From Artemia franciscana (Eukaryota; Arthropoda; Branchiopoda; Anostraca; Artemiidae), in NCBI RefSeq assembly GCF_032884065.1, contig NC_088864.1, forward strand, positions 20,811,654 to 20,875,653: 64,000 bases of DNA, read 5' to 3'. This document shows, piece by piece, positions 54,716 through 64,000 of this stretch (position 1 is its first letter; each line of letters opens with the position of its first letter). Made by a program: the position numbers and the translations under genes. The notes under the pieces are model-generated. The model did no database searches. It was not told the origin of the DNA and saw only the letters and a list, made by a program, of their open reading frames with translations.

Positions 54716-55044
54716 TTGCCTTTTAAATCAATCTATTGATTCTTAGAATTTTGTTAGAGCTCATGTAATATGAGCTCTTGGCTCTTCCAACCTCGTCACA
54801 AGTGCCATATGAGCTCTTGGCTCTTGTTTCATTTCAATGCGCCGCTTGGTTTTCCCAGTAAATCAGTTGAAAATGGCATATCTAACATGCATACGTACAA
54901 TATTAGAATATGCATGTCCCGTTTGGGTGCTTCAGATTCATAAGATTGAATTTCTAAGGATGATGTGGAAGGAGTCTAACAAAGAACAGTTAAAATCATC
55001 CTAGGAGAAAAATTTGTAGATTGCAAGTCTGCTCTTGGTTTCTG
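54716..55044. other. brahma intron spacer
   Basis: Contains 'tatgagctcttggctctt' twice (about 54768 and 54808). Between 54835 and 55010 there may be remains of a LINE C-terminus ('cgtacaatattagaatatgcatgtcccgtttgggtgc', compare the LEYACPVW motif) on the plus strand. No intact feature. Confidence 0.45.
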
Positions 55045-55330
55045 ATTTCTGATTTCTAATCCGCCTGAGGCCAACACAGCTACACACGCTCTTCCTCTAT
55101 TAAAATATGCTTAAAGCCTGCCTCTTTATACTCTTCTAAGAAGTTCTAATTTCCCTTTAATCCTTTTTATGACCTCCTCCCATCCAATTTGGTGATGGTT
55201 AATAAAATGTTATCCTAGCCATCTCAACCGTTCTCTTATAATAGCCCTAGTAGGTGGGATAGAACCACAACTCACTGTCTGAGATATGATCAGTCTGACA
55301 GGTACACAAAACAATCCGTTTTGATTAGAT
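55045..55330 (-). pseudogene. RTE C-terminal fragment
   Basis: The minus strand gives IGWEEVIKRIKGKLELL and a following RACVAVLASGGLE segment, decayed from the W-E-D-V--KD and SVRSCVGLRRLG parts of the RTE family seen at 34551-35145 and at the right end of the window. Minus orientation. Highly degenerate. Confidence 0.6.
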
Positions 55331-56721
55331 ATTTACTCTGGAAAACATCTAATTAATTCTTCCTCCATCTTTTGGAGCGCGCAGAACCATATTTGAACCT
55401 TTTTTTAAGAACGATACTTGACCACTGTCATCACAGTAGCTTCCAGTATTCTAATCTGGGTTCGCAGATGCTTCGATAAAATTGTATAAAGCACAGTAAT
55501 CTTACCAAACAAATTGTAATCAAATGAATTTACATCCAAGCAGACCCAATGATGGTTGACAACCTCTTCTGGGTAGTATCGCTTTTAAAACCACACATTA
55601 GGGAATTTACAAGACAGTGAAACTTTTTCAAACCTTAAATGAATATTTCGGCTCTATATCCAAGGGCCGTCCTCGGCAAAGCATTTATATTTAATTTCAG
55701 TATGACAATTCCCAAACAAATATTTCCAAACAATTTTGATGTGATTTTTTTACCCTAGTTTAGGATTAATACCTTTTCACAAGTTCCAGATTCGAAAACT
55801 TTCATATAATATTTTGTCTTCTTGGTTTAGTCTCGACTTTCCAAGATTTTTCTCGTAAAAACGCAAATAATGTTTGTGCAAAGTTTAACCCGTCAAACAG
55901 TTTAGTACAAAGAGGAGGAAAAAAAAAATTGGGCTACTGGTTGAACATTTTACTATGAAATGAAGAAATATCAATATAAGCAATTTTGATATTTGGTCGA
56001 AATGTCTTGAATCTTAAACTATTAGTCATAAAACTGAACTATGAAGATATTATAGCATCATTTTGTATTAAAAAAAAAAATTGCCAAGTTTCATCATGGC
56101 TGCAGCGGTAGCTGTAACCTAGTAAAGAACAAACCACGGCCCATAGCAACCAAAAATTTAAGAACGGTTTCAAATAAAAACTGGCTACTGATAAAAGAAA
56201 TGCCATTTGTAGCTAATTCAGGAATAGTAGCTATTATTCCGATTAGTCTTTGCAGTAAAATGTTATTTCGGAAACAAATTTCGAAAAATAGCCTCAAAAC
56301 CCCTAAAAAACGGCGTCGGATTGGAATCGCTATTGCTGAAAACTTTTTACTGAAAACTTACAGTCACCCTTTTTTCCGTTTTACGCCTTGGCTAACAAGG
56401 AGAATCAATTTTTTGCAGAGGTAACACTGATGTGTGTTCGTTTATTCTTTTTTTTCCTCCAATGCTAGTGGTGCACTGGATCGTCATAGGTAGCTGTTTC
56501 AGGACTCAGTAAAGCATTAGATGCAACCTTGTAAAGAACGAATTGCAAAATAGAACTGAATATTTGATAAGTCCTTCTGTCAACGACGTAAGTAAAGGGT
56601 GGCTTCAAACACCCAAACAAACACACACACACACACCATGAGAAATAAGTCTAAAATAGATTTTGTCGCGTGTAATCGTTTTGTATGATGAATTTTGTTA
56701 AACTTATTTTTTCATTTTCAG
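55331..56721. other. brahma intron, last part
   Basis: Includes a copy of the 10.8-kb MITE arm (55600-55680) and two copies of short interspersed repeats (56092-56265, 56472-56540). The acceptor tract 'ttttttcattttcag' closes the intron at 56721. No gene in between. Confidence 0.55.
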
Positions 56722-56938
56722 AACTGGTTGGCTGAGCACCCCGGCTGGGAAGCTCCAAATATACCCAAAGTGGAATGGGGCGATACATCTTCAGAGGAAG
56801 AATCCGAACCTGAAACTGAAAAGAAGGAAGAGGAACCAGCTGTAACTGAAGAATCAGAAATAGATCTAACTAAAGCTATAGAAAAAGCTAAAAGTGAAGT
56901 CAAAGCAAAGGGGGAGGATGATGAATACAAAAACATTG
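56722..56938 (+). CDS. brm: brahma exon: second half of BRK and acidic linker
   Basis: 72 codons plus one base. NWLAEHPGWEAP completes BRK (family L-x-x-W-L-x-x-x-P-G-W/Y-E). Then comes an acidic linker, SSEEESEPETEKKEEEPAVT, and EIDLTKAIEKAKSEVKAKGE leading to DDEYKNIG. This matches the region just before the SNF2 motor in BRM/BRG1. Phase 0 in, phase 1 out (attg|gtaagt). The next exon joins in frame at 58990, giving [16 protein letters not shown]. Confidence 0.93.
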
Positions 56939-57250
56939 GTAAGTAATTCGAATTGGTTCTAAGTAAATAATAAAGCGGAAAACCAAGCAGTATTTTAGTG
57001 TTTGAGAAGGGGATATGTATGAAAAAAGGACATCAAAGACAGGGAAATACATCATGGATATGAGGTGTATATTTCAACTCTAATAAAACAGTTGCTTTAA
57101 GTAAAAACCAAAAATTAAAAGAAAGAGAAATATGCAGTTAAGGGAAAATATGTTTCAGAAAGAAAATACAATACGGGATTTTTAACAGGTGCTCGTGGGA
57201 GTTAAAGAGTTATTTAATTTTACGATCTACAAGGACCTTTGTTGAAAAAT
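56939..57250. other. Start of brahma intron before minisatellite
   Basis: AT-rich spacer of about 310 bases, nothing recognised. Confidence 0.45.
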
Positions 57251-58130
57251 TTAAAATGGGAATCTCTAAAAAATGCTATCTGAAATAGGAGCCCCTATAA
57301 AAGGCTATCTGAAACGGAATCCTTTAGAAAATGCGAACCCTTAGAATATGCTATCTGAAAAGGGAGCCCCCATAAAATTTCAGCTGAAATGGGAACCCCT
57401 ACAAAATGTTATCTGAAATGGGAACCTCTAGAAAATGTTATTTGAAATAGGAACCCCCCATAAAATGTTATGTGAAACGGGAACCCCCATAAAATATTAT
57501 CTGAAACGGGATTCCCTAGAAATTGCTATCTGAAATGGGAACCTTTTTGAAAGGTTATCTGAAATGGAAACTTCTTGAAAATGTTATCTGAAATGGGAAC
57601 CTATTTAAAATGGGAACCCCTAGAAAATATTATCTGAAATGGGAACCCCTATAAAATGTTATCTGAAATGGGAACCCCCATAAAATACTATCTTAAATGG
57701 GAACCTCTATAAAAGGTTATCTGAAACGGAACCCCTTGAAAATATTATCTGAAATGTGAACCTCTAGAAAATGTTATCTGAAATAGGAACCCCCCATAAA
57801 ATGTTATCTGAAATGTAAACCCCCCATAAAATGTTATCTAAAATGGGAACCCCCCATAAACTGTTATCTGAAATGGGAACCCCCATAAATGTTATCTGAA
57901 ATGGGAACCCCTAAAAAATGCTATCTGAAATGGAACCTCTATAAAATATTATCTGAAACGGAAACCTCTTGGAAATGTTATCTGGAATGGGAACCTCTTG
58001 AAAATGTTATCTGAAATGAGAACCCTCTATAAAATGTTATCTCAACTGGAAACGCTTTAAAATGTTATCTGAAATGAGAACCTCTGAAAAATGTTATACG
58101 AAATGGGACAATCTATAAAATGTTATATCG
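57251..58130. repeat. ~29-bp minisatellite in brahma intron
   Basis: About 27-30 copies of a unit like 'gaaatgggaacccctagaaaatgttatct', varying at the 'ctaga/ccata/ctata' core and by small indels. The strand is strongly biased: A-rich on plus, with C-runs in the middle of each unit. Period is close to 29-31 bases. No frame is maintained. Confidence 0.9.
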
Positions 58131-58683
58131 AATTTTGACGGTCACTCAACCCTTCCAGAGTACCTGCTAACAGAATTTAATGTAATGTTTACATTTATCA
58201 CTGTCAAGATAAATCAATCATCCTGTCTAAGCTTAAAAACTAAATCTATTTTAGATCACGTTGAAGTTGTTTTTAATTCATTAAGCAAAGAAAATAATTC
58301 AGTATCTTATATCTTTCCCATGAAGTGCGTTCATTCTTGTCTATGATGGATTGAACAGAAAAAATCTCAGGTTGGAATTAAAAATGAGTATTTAGCTTAA
58401 AATTCCCATCAATATCCCCTTCTTGGGACATGCTCTGTGTTTCAAATTAAGTTTGAAACGTCTTACTTCATATAATTTGTAAGTGGCCGTAACAGCCACT
58501 TGACTTCATGCGACGGGTAACCGAAGCGAGCATTTCTTTATTGTACAATGCAATTCAGTTGGTTTCTGATGCCCTTGCCCTTATCTTAACTTATGCGAGG
58601 GTAAATTTTGGGTGGGTAAATTTCACTTTTTAGCATGTATTTTATGAATATTGTGTCTTAAAAATATTGAATTTTTGTTGAAG
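58131..58683. other. brahma intron segment between minisatellite and candidate cassette exon
   Basis: AT-rich, with a small perfect hairpin 'agtggccgtaacagccact' at about 58482-58500. Ends in the tract 'attgaatttttgttgaag', which acts as a plausible acceptor at 58682-58683. Confidence 0.5.
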
Positions 58684-58730
58684 GTGATGCTCTGTTTCAA
58701 CTAGTTACTAACGGCAAATATATGGAAGAT
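58684..58730 (+). other. Candidate 47-nt cassette (poison) exon of brahma
   Basis: Bounded by an acceptor-like 'tttttgttgaag' and a consensus donor gaagat|gtaagt. In phase 1 it reads GDALFQLVTNGKYMED without stops. Its length, 47, is not a multiple of three. Spliced between 56938 and 58990 it would shift the next exon into [10 protein letters not shown].. and a TGA at 59062-59064, cutting the protein before the ATPase. The normal frame needs it skipped. It may be a regulated nonsense-mediated-decay exon or a chance pseudo-exon; I cannot tell from one sequence. Confidence 0.4.
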
Positions 58731-58989
58731 GTAAGTCAATTTTTATTGCAGATATTTTCTGTTGGTTTGTTCTGGTATTCAGCACAAATTTAGTTTGAAA
58801 CATCAATGAAACCACAAAAGAAAACATTTTATTTGATAAAACAAGCGTATCTTTCAAATGTTGATTATGATTTGAACGTCTTATCCCATAGTCATCATAT
58901 AAATTGCTTTTGTTTAAGACTTAAAAATACACTTATCTAATTAACGGTCTCCCAGAGAAAGCTAAGATTTTTTTATGTTTAAATTTCAG
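58731..58989. other. brahma intron segment
   Basis: AT-rich DNA of about 260 bases between the candidate cassette and the next constitutive exon; ends in 'tttaaatttcag'. Nothing else is recognised. Confidence 0.45.
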
Positions 58990-59136
58990 GTGGCGAAGAA
59001 AATTATTATTCGATTGCTCATACAGTCCGTGAAGAAGTTAAAGAACAAGCATCTATCTTGGTGAATGGAAGACTCAAGGAATACCAAGTCAAGGGATTGG
59101 AATGGCTTGTTTCTCTTTACAATAACAACTTAAACG
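58990..59136 (+). CDS. brm: brahma exon: entry to the SNF2 ATPase
   Basis: 49 codons with shared ends. [20 protein letters not shown] then [27 protein letters not shown] (motif Q and the start of RecA lobe 1 of the SNF2 family). The block is nearly identical to Drosophila and human orthologues as recalled ([20 protein letters not shown]), so identity is firm. Phase 1 in; donor aaacg|gtaggt, phase 1 out, inside the codon for the Gly just before [11 protein letters not shown]. Confidence 0.96.
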
Positions 59137-62100
59137 GTAGGTAGTAAATTGGCTTCTTGGCGTCTGGACAACGGTGCCCATTAAATCCCCCCACCTATTG
59201 CAACGTTTACGAAGAGTAAAGTAATATAATAATTGGAAAAAATATGATGTTGTTGTGAAGAAGAAGAAGAAAAACTGTTTCCAAACATTAGCCATTATCG
59301 TTGCAAGTTTTTGTAGTACTCCTTGTTGTAAATCATAGGCAAAATCCGAAATTGGATGTATTTCCTACAACTTCCTTGGCTATAGAATTTCCTTGCTAAT
59401 CTAGGGTCTTCTCATATCGTTCAACGTTACAAGCCATAAGTCGAGAACTGTTTTTGGCAGACAAAATAAAGAACCAAATTGTCAGGGTCACAAATCATCA
59501 TGAACCTGTTAACCTATATCAGCAGGGCACATGTGACGTGCGGGTTGTATATTTTTCGTATCTTTGTTGTTGTTGTTTTTTTTTAATGGGGAGTGGCTTT
59601 AATCCACCTCCCCCCGTATTTTGTTTTATACGAATAAAATATTAACGATAAAAACATGCATCTCAATAATGTCCAATATGATGATTATCGCCATGTAATA
59701 CGCCAATAAAACGAATAAGCGGGATAAAATAGGTTTTCTTTCTGATAAATAGAAAGCCTCGATGCAACATGGTAAAAAAAAAAGTAAATAAAGAATAGAT
59801 TGGAAAAACAAAACTGATAGGAAATCTAGCAAAATGAAATTCTACTGATTATAAAAAAAGAAGTTACATATGCTCTAGGTTAATTTTAATTCAATTCAGG
59901 TCAAGATAACTATTGCGTTTGGTAAATAGCACGAATCTTTTAATTTGCTAATGTTGCAGAAGTGCGTTGACTCTTTCTAAATTCATTTTATGTTTACCTT
60001 TATTTGTGAATTTTAAACTTGTATGGCGCTAATTATGCTTAATGTTTATATTTGGAATTTTTTTTGGACCCGTCTTTGATTTAAGCTATTATAAATGCGA
60101 TTATTTCCCTTCATCTATATTTATCCTAACCCCTCCCCCCCCCCCCCCCCTCGATAACTTTCTTAGTTTTTATTTCTTTCGTAAAACTTCATAATAACCC
60201 AACACAAATAATGCGTTATGGTGCTGAATACCAAACAAATGTTCCACCACTCGTGATTTAAAAGTTTCTGGTTATTTTTAAATTTAGGGGAGAATCCAAA
60301 AATTTTACCGAAAGGTTACCAAAAATTTGGCAACCCTGAGTAATACCGCCTAATTTCCTGATGATACCGCAATTGTACCGGGAAATGACTTTGATCAGCG
60401 CATTTAATCACCGCAAAGTGACTTTTATCACTGAATGTAATGTTTACATTGCTACCAATAATCCTTTATTTTAGAACTATGACTGATCTAATTTTTGAGA
60501 TTTCATGACGGACACATTTTAGCTAAAAATTACATATTTTTGGATGCTCAGGGGACACATTTACGGACCAAAAGTTGACAACCCTGTGTGCCTCGTCGTG
60601 CACTGTTCTTGAGACCATTGTATTTTTAAGCTGTTGCAGTCTATTTTCTAAATGTTGCTTTCTGTTTTGCCTCATAAATTTTTCATCAAGAACAATGTGT
60701 TTTATGTACTCCGCCTTGTATGTTCTTTTCTAATTACATCTTTTCCTGTATTTATTTCAAGATCCTGTAGCTACTTGGGTTTTAAAATCGTTGGTTTTCT
60801 AATGCCTTACCTAGATTTGGATAAGCTAGGAACAAATGGTAAAGTTATCTAATTGTTTTTAGTCAATTCATCTGTATTACTACAGTTTGAAAGAAAATCT
60901 TTTCAAGATATCCATCCCATTTAAAATATATATAATAAAGGTGAGTTTATTATTTATGTATTTTGGTAACATTGATTTGAATACCCTATCAACTAAAGAA
61001 AGAATTATTCCGCTAAATATATACAAAATTCTATTATTGACTTGAGACAAAGTGAACACACTCATCGACGTCTTTTTTTATGGTCTTTGTAAATGTAATT
61101 GCCATGTTACTTATAAATGCACACCCCTCCCTCTGATGGTCCCGTACATAAGGTATACCCTAGGGTATAGGTTTGTATAAAACTTAAAAAAAAACCAGTT
61201 AAACAGCAAAATTTTTACTTTATAATACGCAGCATTTTTCTATTAATTACATTATCATATTTACATTTATTCTTATCCACACTCATAAATCATTTTAAAT
61301 AATTAATCTAAAATCAAAAATAGGCCAGGCCTAATGGTTACGACGGCCCAAGGAACCTGTCCACAAAGAATATAAAGCATCAACAGATAGAAAAAAAACA
61401 ACAAGAAAACATACTAATTTAATTTCAATTTAATAACGGGGTTTATTCAAGAAAGAAAAATCAGCAAAAAGACACACAAAGAAAACACTAATGAAGCAGT
61501 TGGTAACAAAACACTTAACACTCCTTCGGCTTTCTTTTGCCTGGAGTAACTCCTTAAACATAGGAATACTATTTAAAAAGAAGAAGTAAAAGAAAGAGAA
61601 AAAATCTGCACTTGCCCTGCTCCTGGTCGCAACAACCCTTAAAAAAATCAACTTATTCCACCTGCCAAATCCACTCATAAAACCCCTCGTTCCATCTAAC
61701 AAAGAATTAAACGATTTATTTCTATTATTTTTTTTTGTGGGAACTTGAGAGTGGAATGAAATTCAATAACTTTTCTTCAAAATCATACTACTGGAGACAA
61801 AATTTTAAGATCTATGCGAAAATAACGGCTAAATATGAGACCATCAGGAGTGTATAGGTGTGTATTGGGCTATCTTTCCACCTTGTCTCATGTCAGTAAG
61901 GGAATCTCGTATATATTTACCTACTCCTCTTTTAACTTCAATTGGTCGGTTTGACATGGATATATAACGATTTTGTTCATGGGCTTACGGTATATAGAGA
62001 AATTGCAAAACGTTGCTTAGTGAAAAATTATTCTGTTTGTCTATAAGGTTTTTTACGATTACTTTAAGGCAACTGTGTATTTTAATATTTGAATTTTGGT

Positions 62101-62693
62101 CACCCAAGAAATTGAGTACCTAGCCGTCATTTCTTGTGTGCTTGGAAAACATTTTCTGGTACATTAATATTAATTAACTTCCTAGTTTTCGAATGACTTC
62201 CTGCACAATGTCGGTCCTTTGAAAGTAACAATTAACAAATTATAATGCTGATGTAGATATTTCAAGAACAAAATCGCATAATTATTGAACCAAAAATATA
62301 GGACTATAACTGTTTTCGTTTTTTATTGTTTTTGCCACAAATTAGGGATCGTAATAAGACCCAAGTTACAAGAATGTCTAAAGGTAACTGTGTCATAGGC
62401 TGAAAAGATAGGAGTGATAAGAAATAGCATATTGGGCCATCGTTGTTACCAAGACCGTAGCCAAGGGGGGAGGTAGGGGTTTTGAACCACCTTATTAATT
62501 TCTAGATAAACCATGTCGTTCACAATAGCACAAATTACAAGAAATATATGTGACGAGACCACCTTTAGCCACTTTTAGATTTTGATGGAAGCTGATACTT
62601 ATGTGTTTTCATATATCTAAGTTAGGCCTAAACTTATCTGTAATTTATATCTTTTGGTTAAAAACAGGATATAACCATTCTTTGTTTTTATAG
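59137..62693. other. brahma intron, 3.6 kb
   Basis: AT-rich intron with a C18-type homopolymer run at about 60136-60151 and low-complexity tracts. A stretch at 60270-60600 ('accgaaaggttaccaaaaatttggcaaccctg', 'ggcaaccctgtgtgcctcgtcg'-like words) may be an old transposon, but no family is recognised. The intron splits the ATPase just ahead of Walker A and ends with 'ttttatag' at 62693. Confidence 0.5.
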
Positions 62694-62876
62694 GAATTTT
62701 GGCTGATGAGATGGGCCTGGGAAAAACAATTCAAACTATTTCCTTGATTTGCCATTTAATGGAGAAGAAAAGAGTAAATGGACCTTTTCTTATCATCGTC
62801 CCTCTCTCGACACTTTCCAATTGGTCTCTCGAATTTGAAAGATGGGCACCGTCTGTTAATGTAGTCGGCTATAAAG
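62694..62876 (+). CDS. brm: brahma exon: Walker A and motif Ia of the SNF2 ATPase
   Basis: 61 codons with shared ends. [20 protein letters not shown] contains the P-loop (motif I, GLGKT) with its catalytic Lys; [20 protein letters not shown] is motif Ia; it ends [17 protein letters not shown] hydrolysis here drives DNA translocation along nucleosomes. Donor ataaag|gtcagt in phase 1. The motifs that follow (DEAH box II, lobe 2, SnAC, bromodomain) must be encoded to the right of the window. Confidence 0.97.
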
Positions 62877-64000
62877 GTCAGTGTTCTATTTAGTTTCCCT
62901 CAGAAAATGGAACAGCTGGGTATTGTTTTAATATTGTTTCGTTTTTGAAGTTCATGGGACAATTTACTTGTAGCTTTTTAATTAATTTCTTTATGGCTAA
63001 TAATGGTGCTACTAACAACTTGGTGCAGAACCAAGCTGACTGGGGCCAACACAGCTGCGCACACTCCTCTCTCACTATACGCAAAACTTCACTCTTTACC
63101 CCCTCAAATGAAGTTCCAATGCCTTTTAATTCCTTTCGTATCTCCGCTTCAGTCGTATTTGGAGACGATCCGCTTGTCGTCTGGTTCTAGAAGGATGGTT
63201 TAAAAGCACAATCCTTTGCAACTTCTTGTCCTTCAGTCTTAAAACTTGGCCTACCCAGAAGCTCCAATTTCTTTTTAATCTGTTCTTATGACTGCTTCAA
63301 TCCTAAATGGAGACGGCCCACGTGTTGTCTGTTCCCAGAAGGATGGTAAAAAAGCACAATCTTTGGCAATGTATTATCTTTCAGTCTTAAAATGGAGCCT
63401 AGCCAGAAGTTCCAATTATTTTTAATCCTTTCTTATGGCCACCTCAGTCCCATTTGGAGACAACCACTTGTTGTCTGGTCCCAGAAGGGTGGACAAAAAG
63501 CACAATCTTTGGTAGCTTATTATCCTGCAATCTTAAGACGTGGCCTACCCAGGAGTTCCAATTTCCCCTTCATTCTTAAAGTACCCTTCATATTCAAAAC
63601 ATGGCCTAACCAGAAGTTCCAACTCCTTTCGTATGACCGCTTCCATTCCATTTGGAGACGACCTCCTTGTTCTGTGGTCCCAGGAAGATGGTAAAAAAGC
63701 ACAATTTTTTGTGACCTGTTATCCTTCAGTCTTAAAACGGGGCCAAAGTTCCAATTTCTTTTTAATCCTTTCTTATGGCTGCCTCAATCCCATTTGGAGG
63801 CGACCACTTGTTGTCTGGTCCCAGAAGGATGGTCAAAAAGCACAATCTTTGGTAACCTATTATCCTTCAATCTTAAAACGTGGCCTACCCAGAAGTTCCA
63901 ATTTCTTTTAAATCCTTTCTTATGACTGCTTCCATCCCATTTGGAGACGACCTCCTTGTCCTTTGGTCCCAGAAGGATGGTAAAAAAGCACAATCTTTGG
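62877..64000 (-). repeat. RTE 3'-end-derived tandem array at right edge (in brahma intron)
   Basis: After about 120 bases of intron, the minus strand shows RTE C-terminal coding pieces: a CAAVLAPVSL-type end near 63045-63070, and from 63240 onward several copies of a unit of about 145-165 bp encoding forms of NFWVGHVLRLKDNRLPKI..F--PSGT. Landmarks 'cttaaaacttggcctacccagaag' and variants recur near 63239, 63387, 63532, 63731 and 63872; 'cagaaggatgg..aaaaagcacaatctttgg' precedes each. The array runs off the window. It is a tandem amplification of an RTE coding segment. Confidence 0.75.

Noticed and set aside
57251-58130. CRISPR array
   Set aside because: Units are contiguous and degenerate with no unique spacers, in a eukaryotic intron.

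Overview
The window is eukaryotic nuclear DNA: AT-rich, low in gene density, with GT-AG introns of 0.3 to 9 kb and heavily invaded by transposons. The recognisable host proteins look like those of an arthropod, and the repeat mix fits a crustacean; that placement is inference, because no species-diagnostic marker is visible. Three host-derived genes are supported. (1) The last exon of the spliceosomal DEAH-box helicase DHX16 (2140-2271, +). (2) An intronless, full-length open reading frame for a USP14-like protein (7811-9106, +) in which the catalytic Cys and His are both replaced. (3) Eight consecutive coding exons of brahma/SMARCA, the SWI/SNF ATPase (26380-62876, +). These run from the proline/glutamine-rich N-terminal part through QLQ, HSA and BRK to Walker A of the SNF2 motor; the gene continues past the right edge. 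Splice phases agree at every junction, giving 2259 nt (753 codons) in one frame.

Layout. 1-2139: end of the last DHX16 intron, with an antisense RTE-type reverse transcriptase (RT) fragment. 2450-5115: the 3' end of a LINE, split by a nested Helitron cluster (2827-4960, minus) that carries Helitron helicase C-terminal pieces and a minisatellite. 5116-7810 and 9107-13170: intergenic DNA with a tRNA-derived SINE, an inverted-repeat MITE and a tandem pair of 0.55-kb foldback elements. 13175-14880: a 1.7-kb element headed by a hairpin of about 295 bp. 15290-15930: Penelope-like GIY-YIG remnants. 16238-19650: a nearly full-length RTE-like LINE (minus). 19760-25265: a nearly intact I-group LINE with three CCHC knuckles, endonuclease, RT and RNase H (+). 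26380 to the end: brahma, with introns full of nested transposons, satellites and a fragment of ABCF1.

Most interesting features. The USP14-like retrogene keeps its frame but has lost its catalytic residues. A 119-bp tandem array in a brahma intron replicates the real 5' splice site together with the last ~23 coding bases of the exon, making at least seven decoy GT donors. A 47-nt candidate cassette exon with good splice signals would shift the frame just before the ATPase domain. An RTE copy is split by about 3.5 kb of nested foldback DNA, so insertion order can be read. The 3' end of the same RTE family has been turned into a tandem array at the right edge.

No rRNA, functional tRNA, CRISPR, bacterial or viral genes were found. 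Promoters and transcription starts of the host genes are not visible here.
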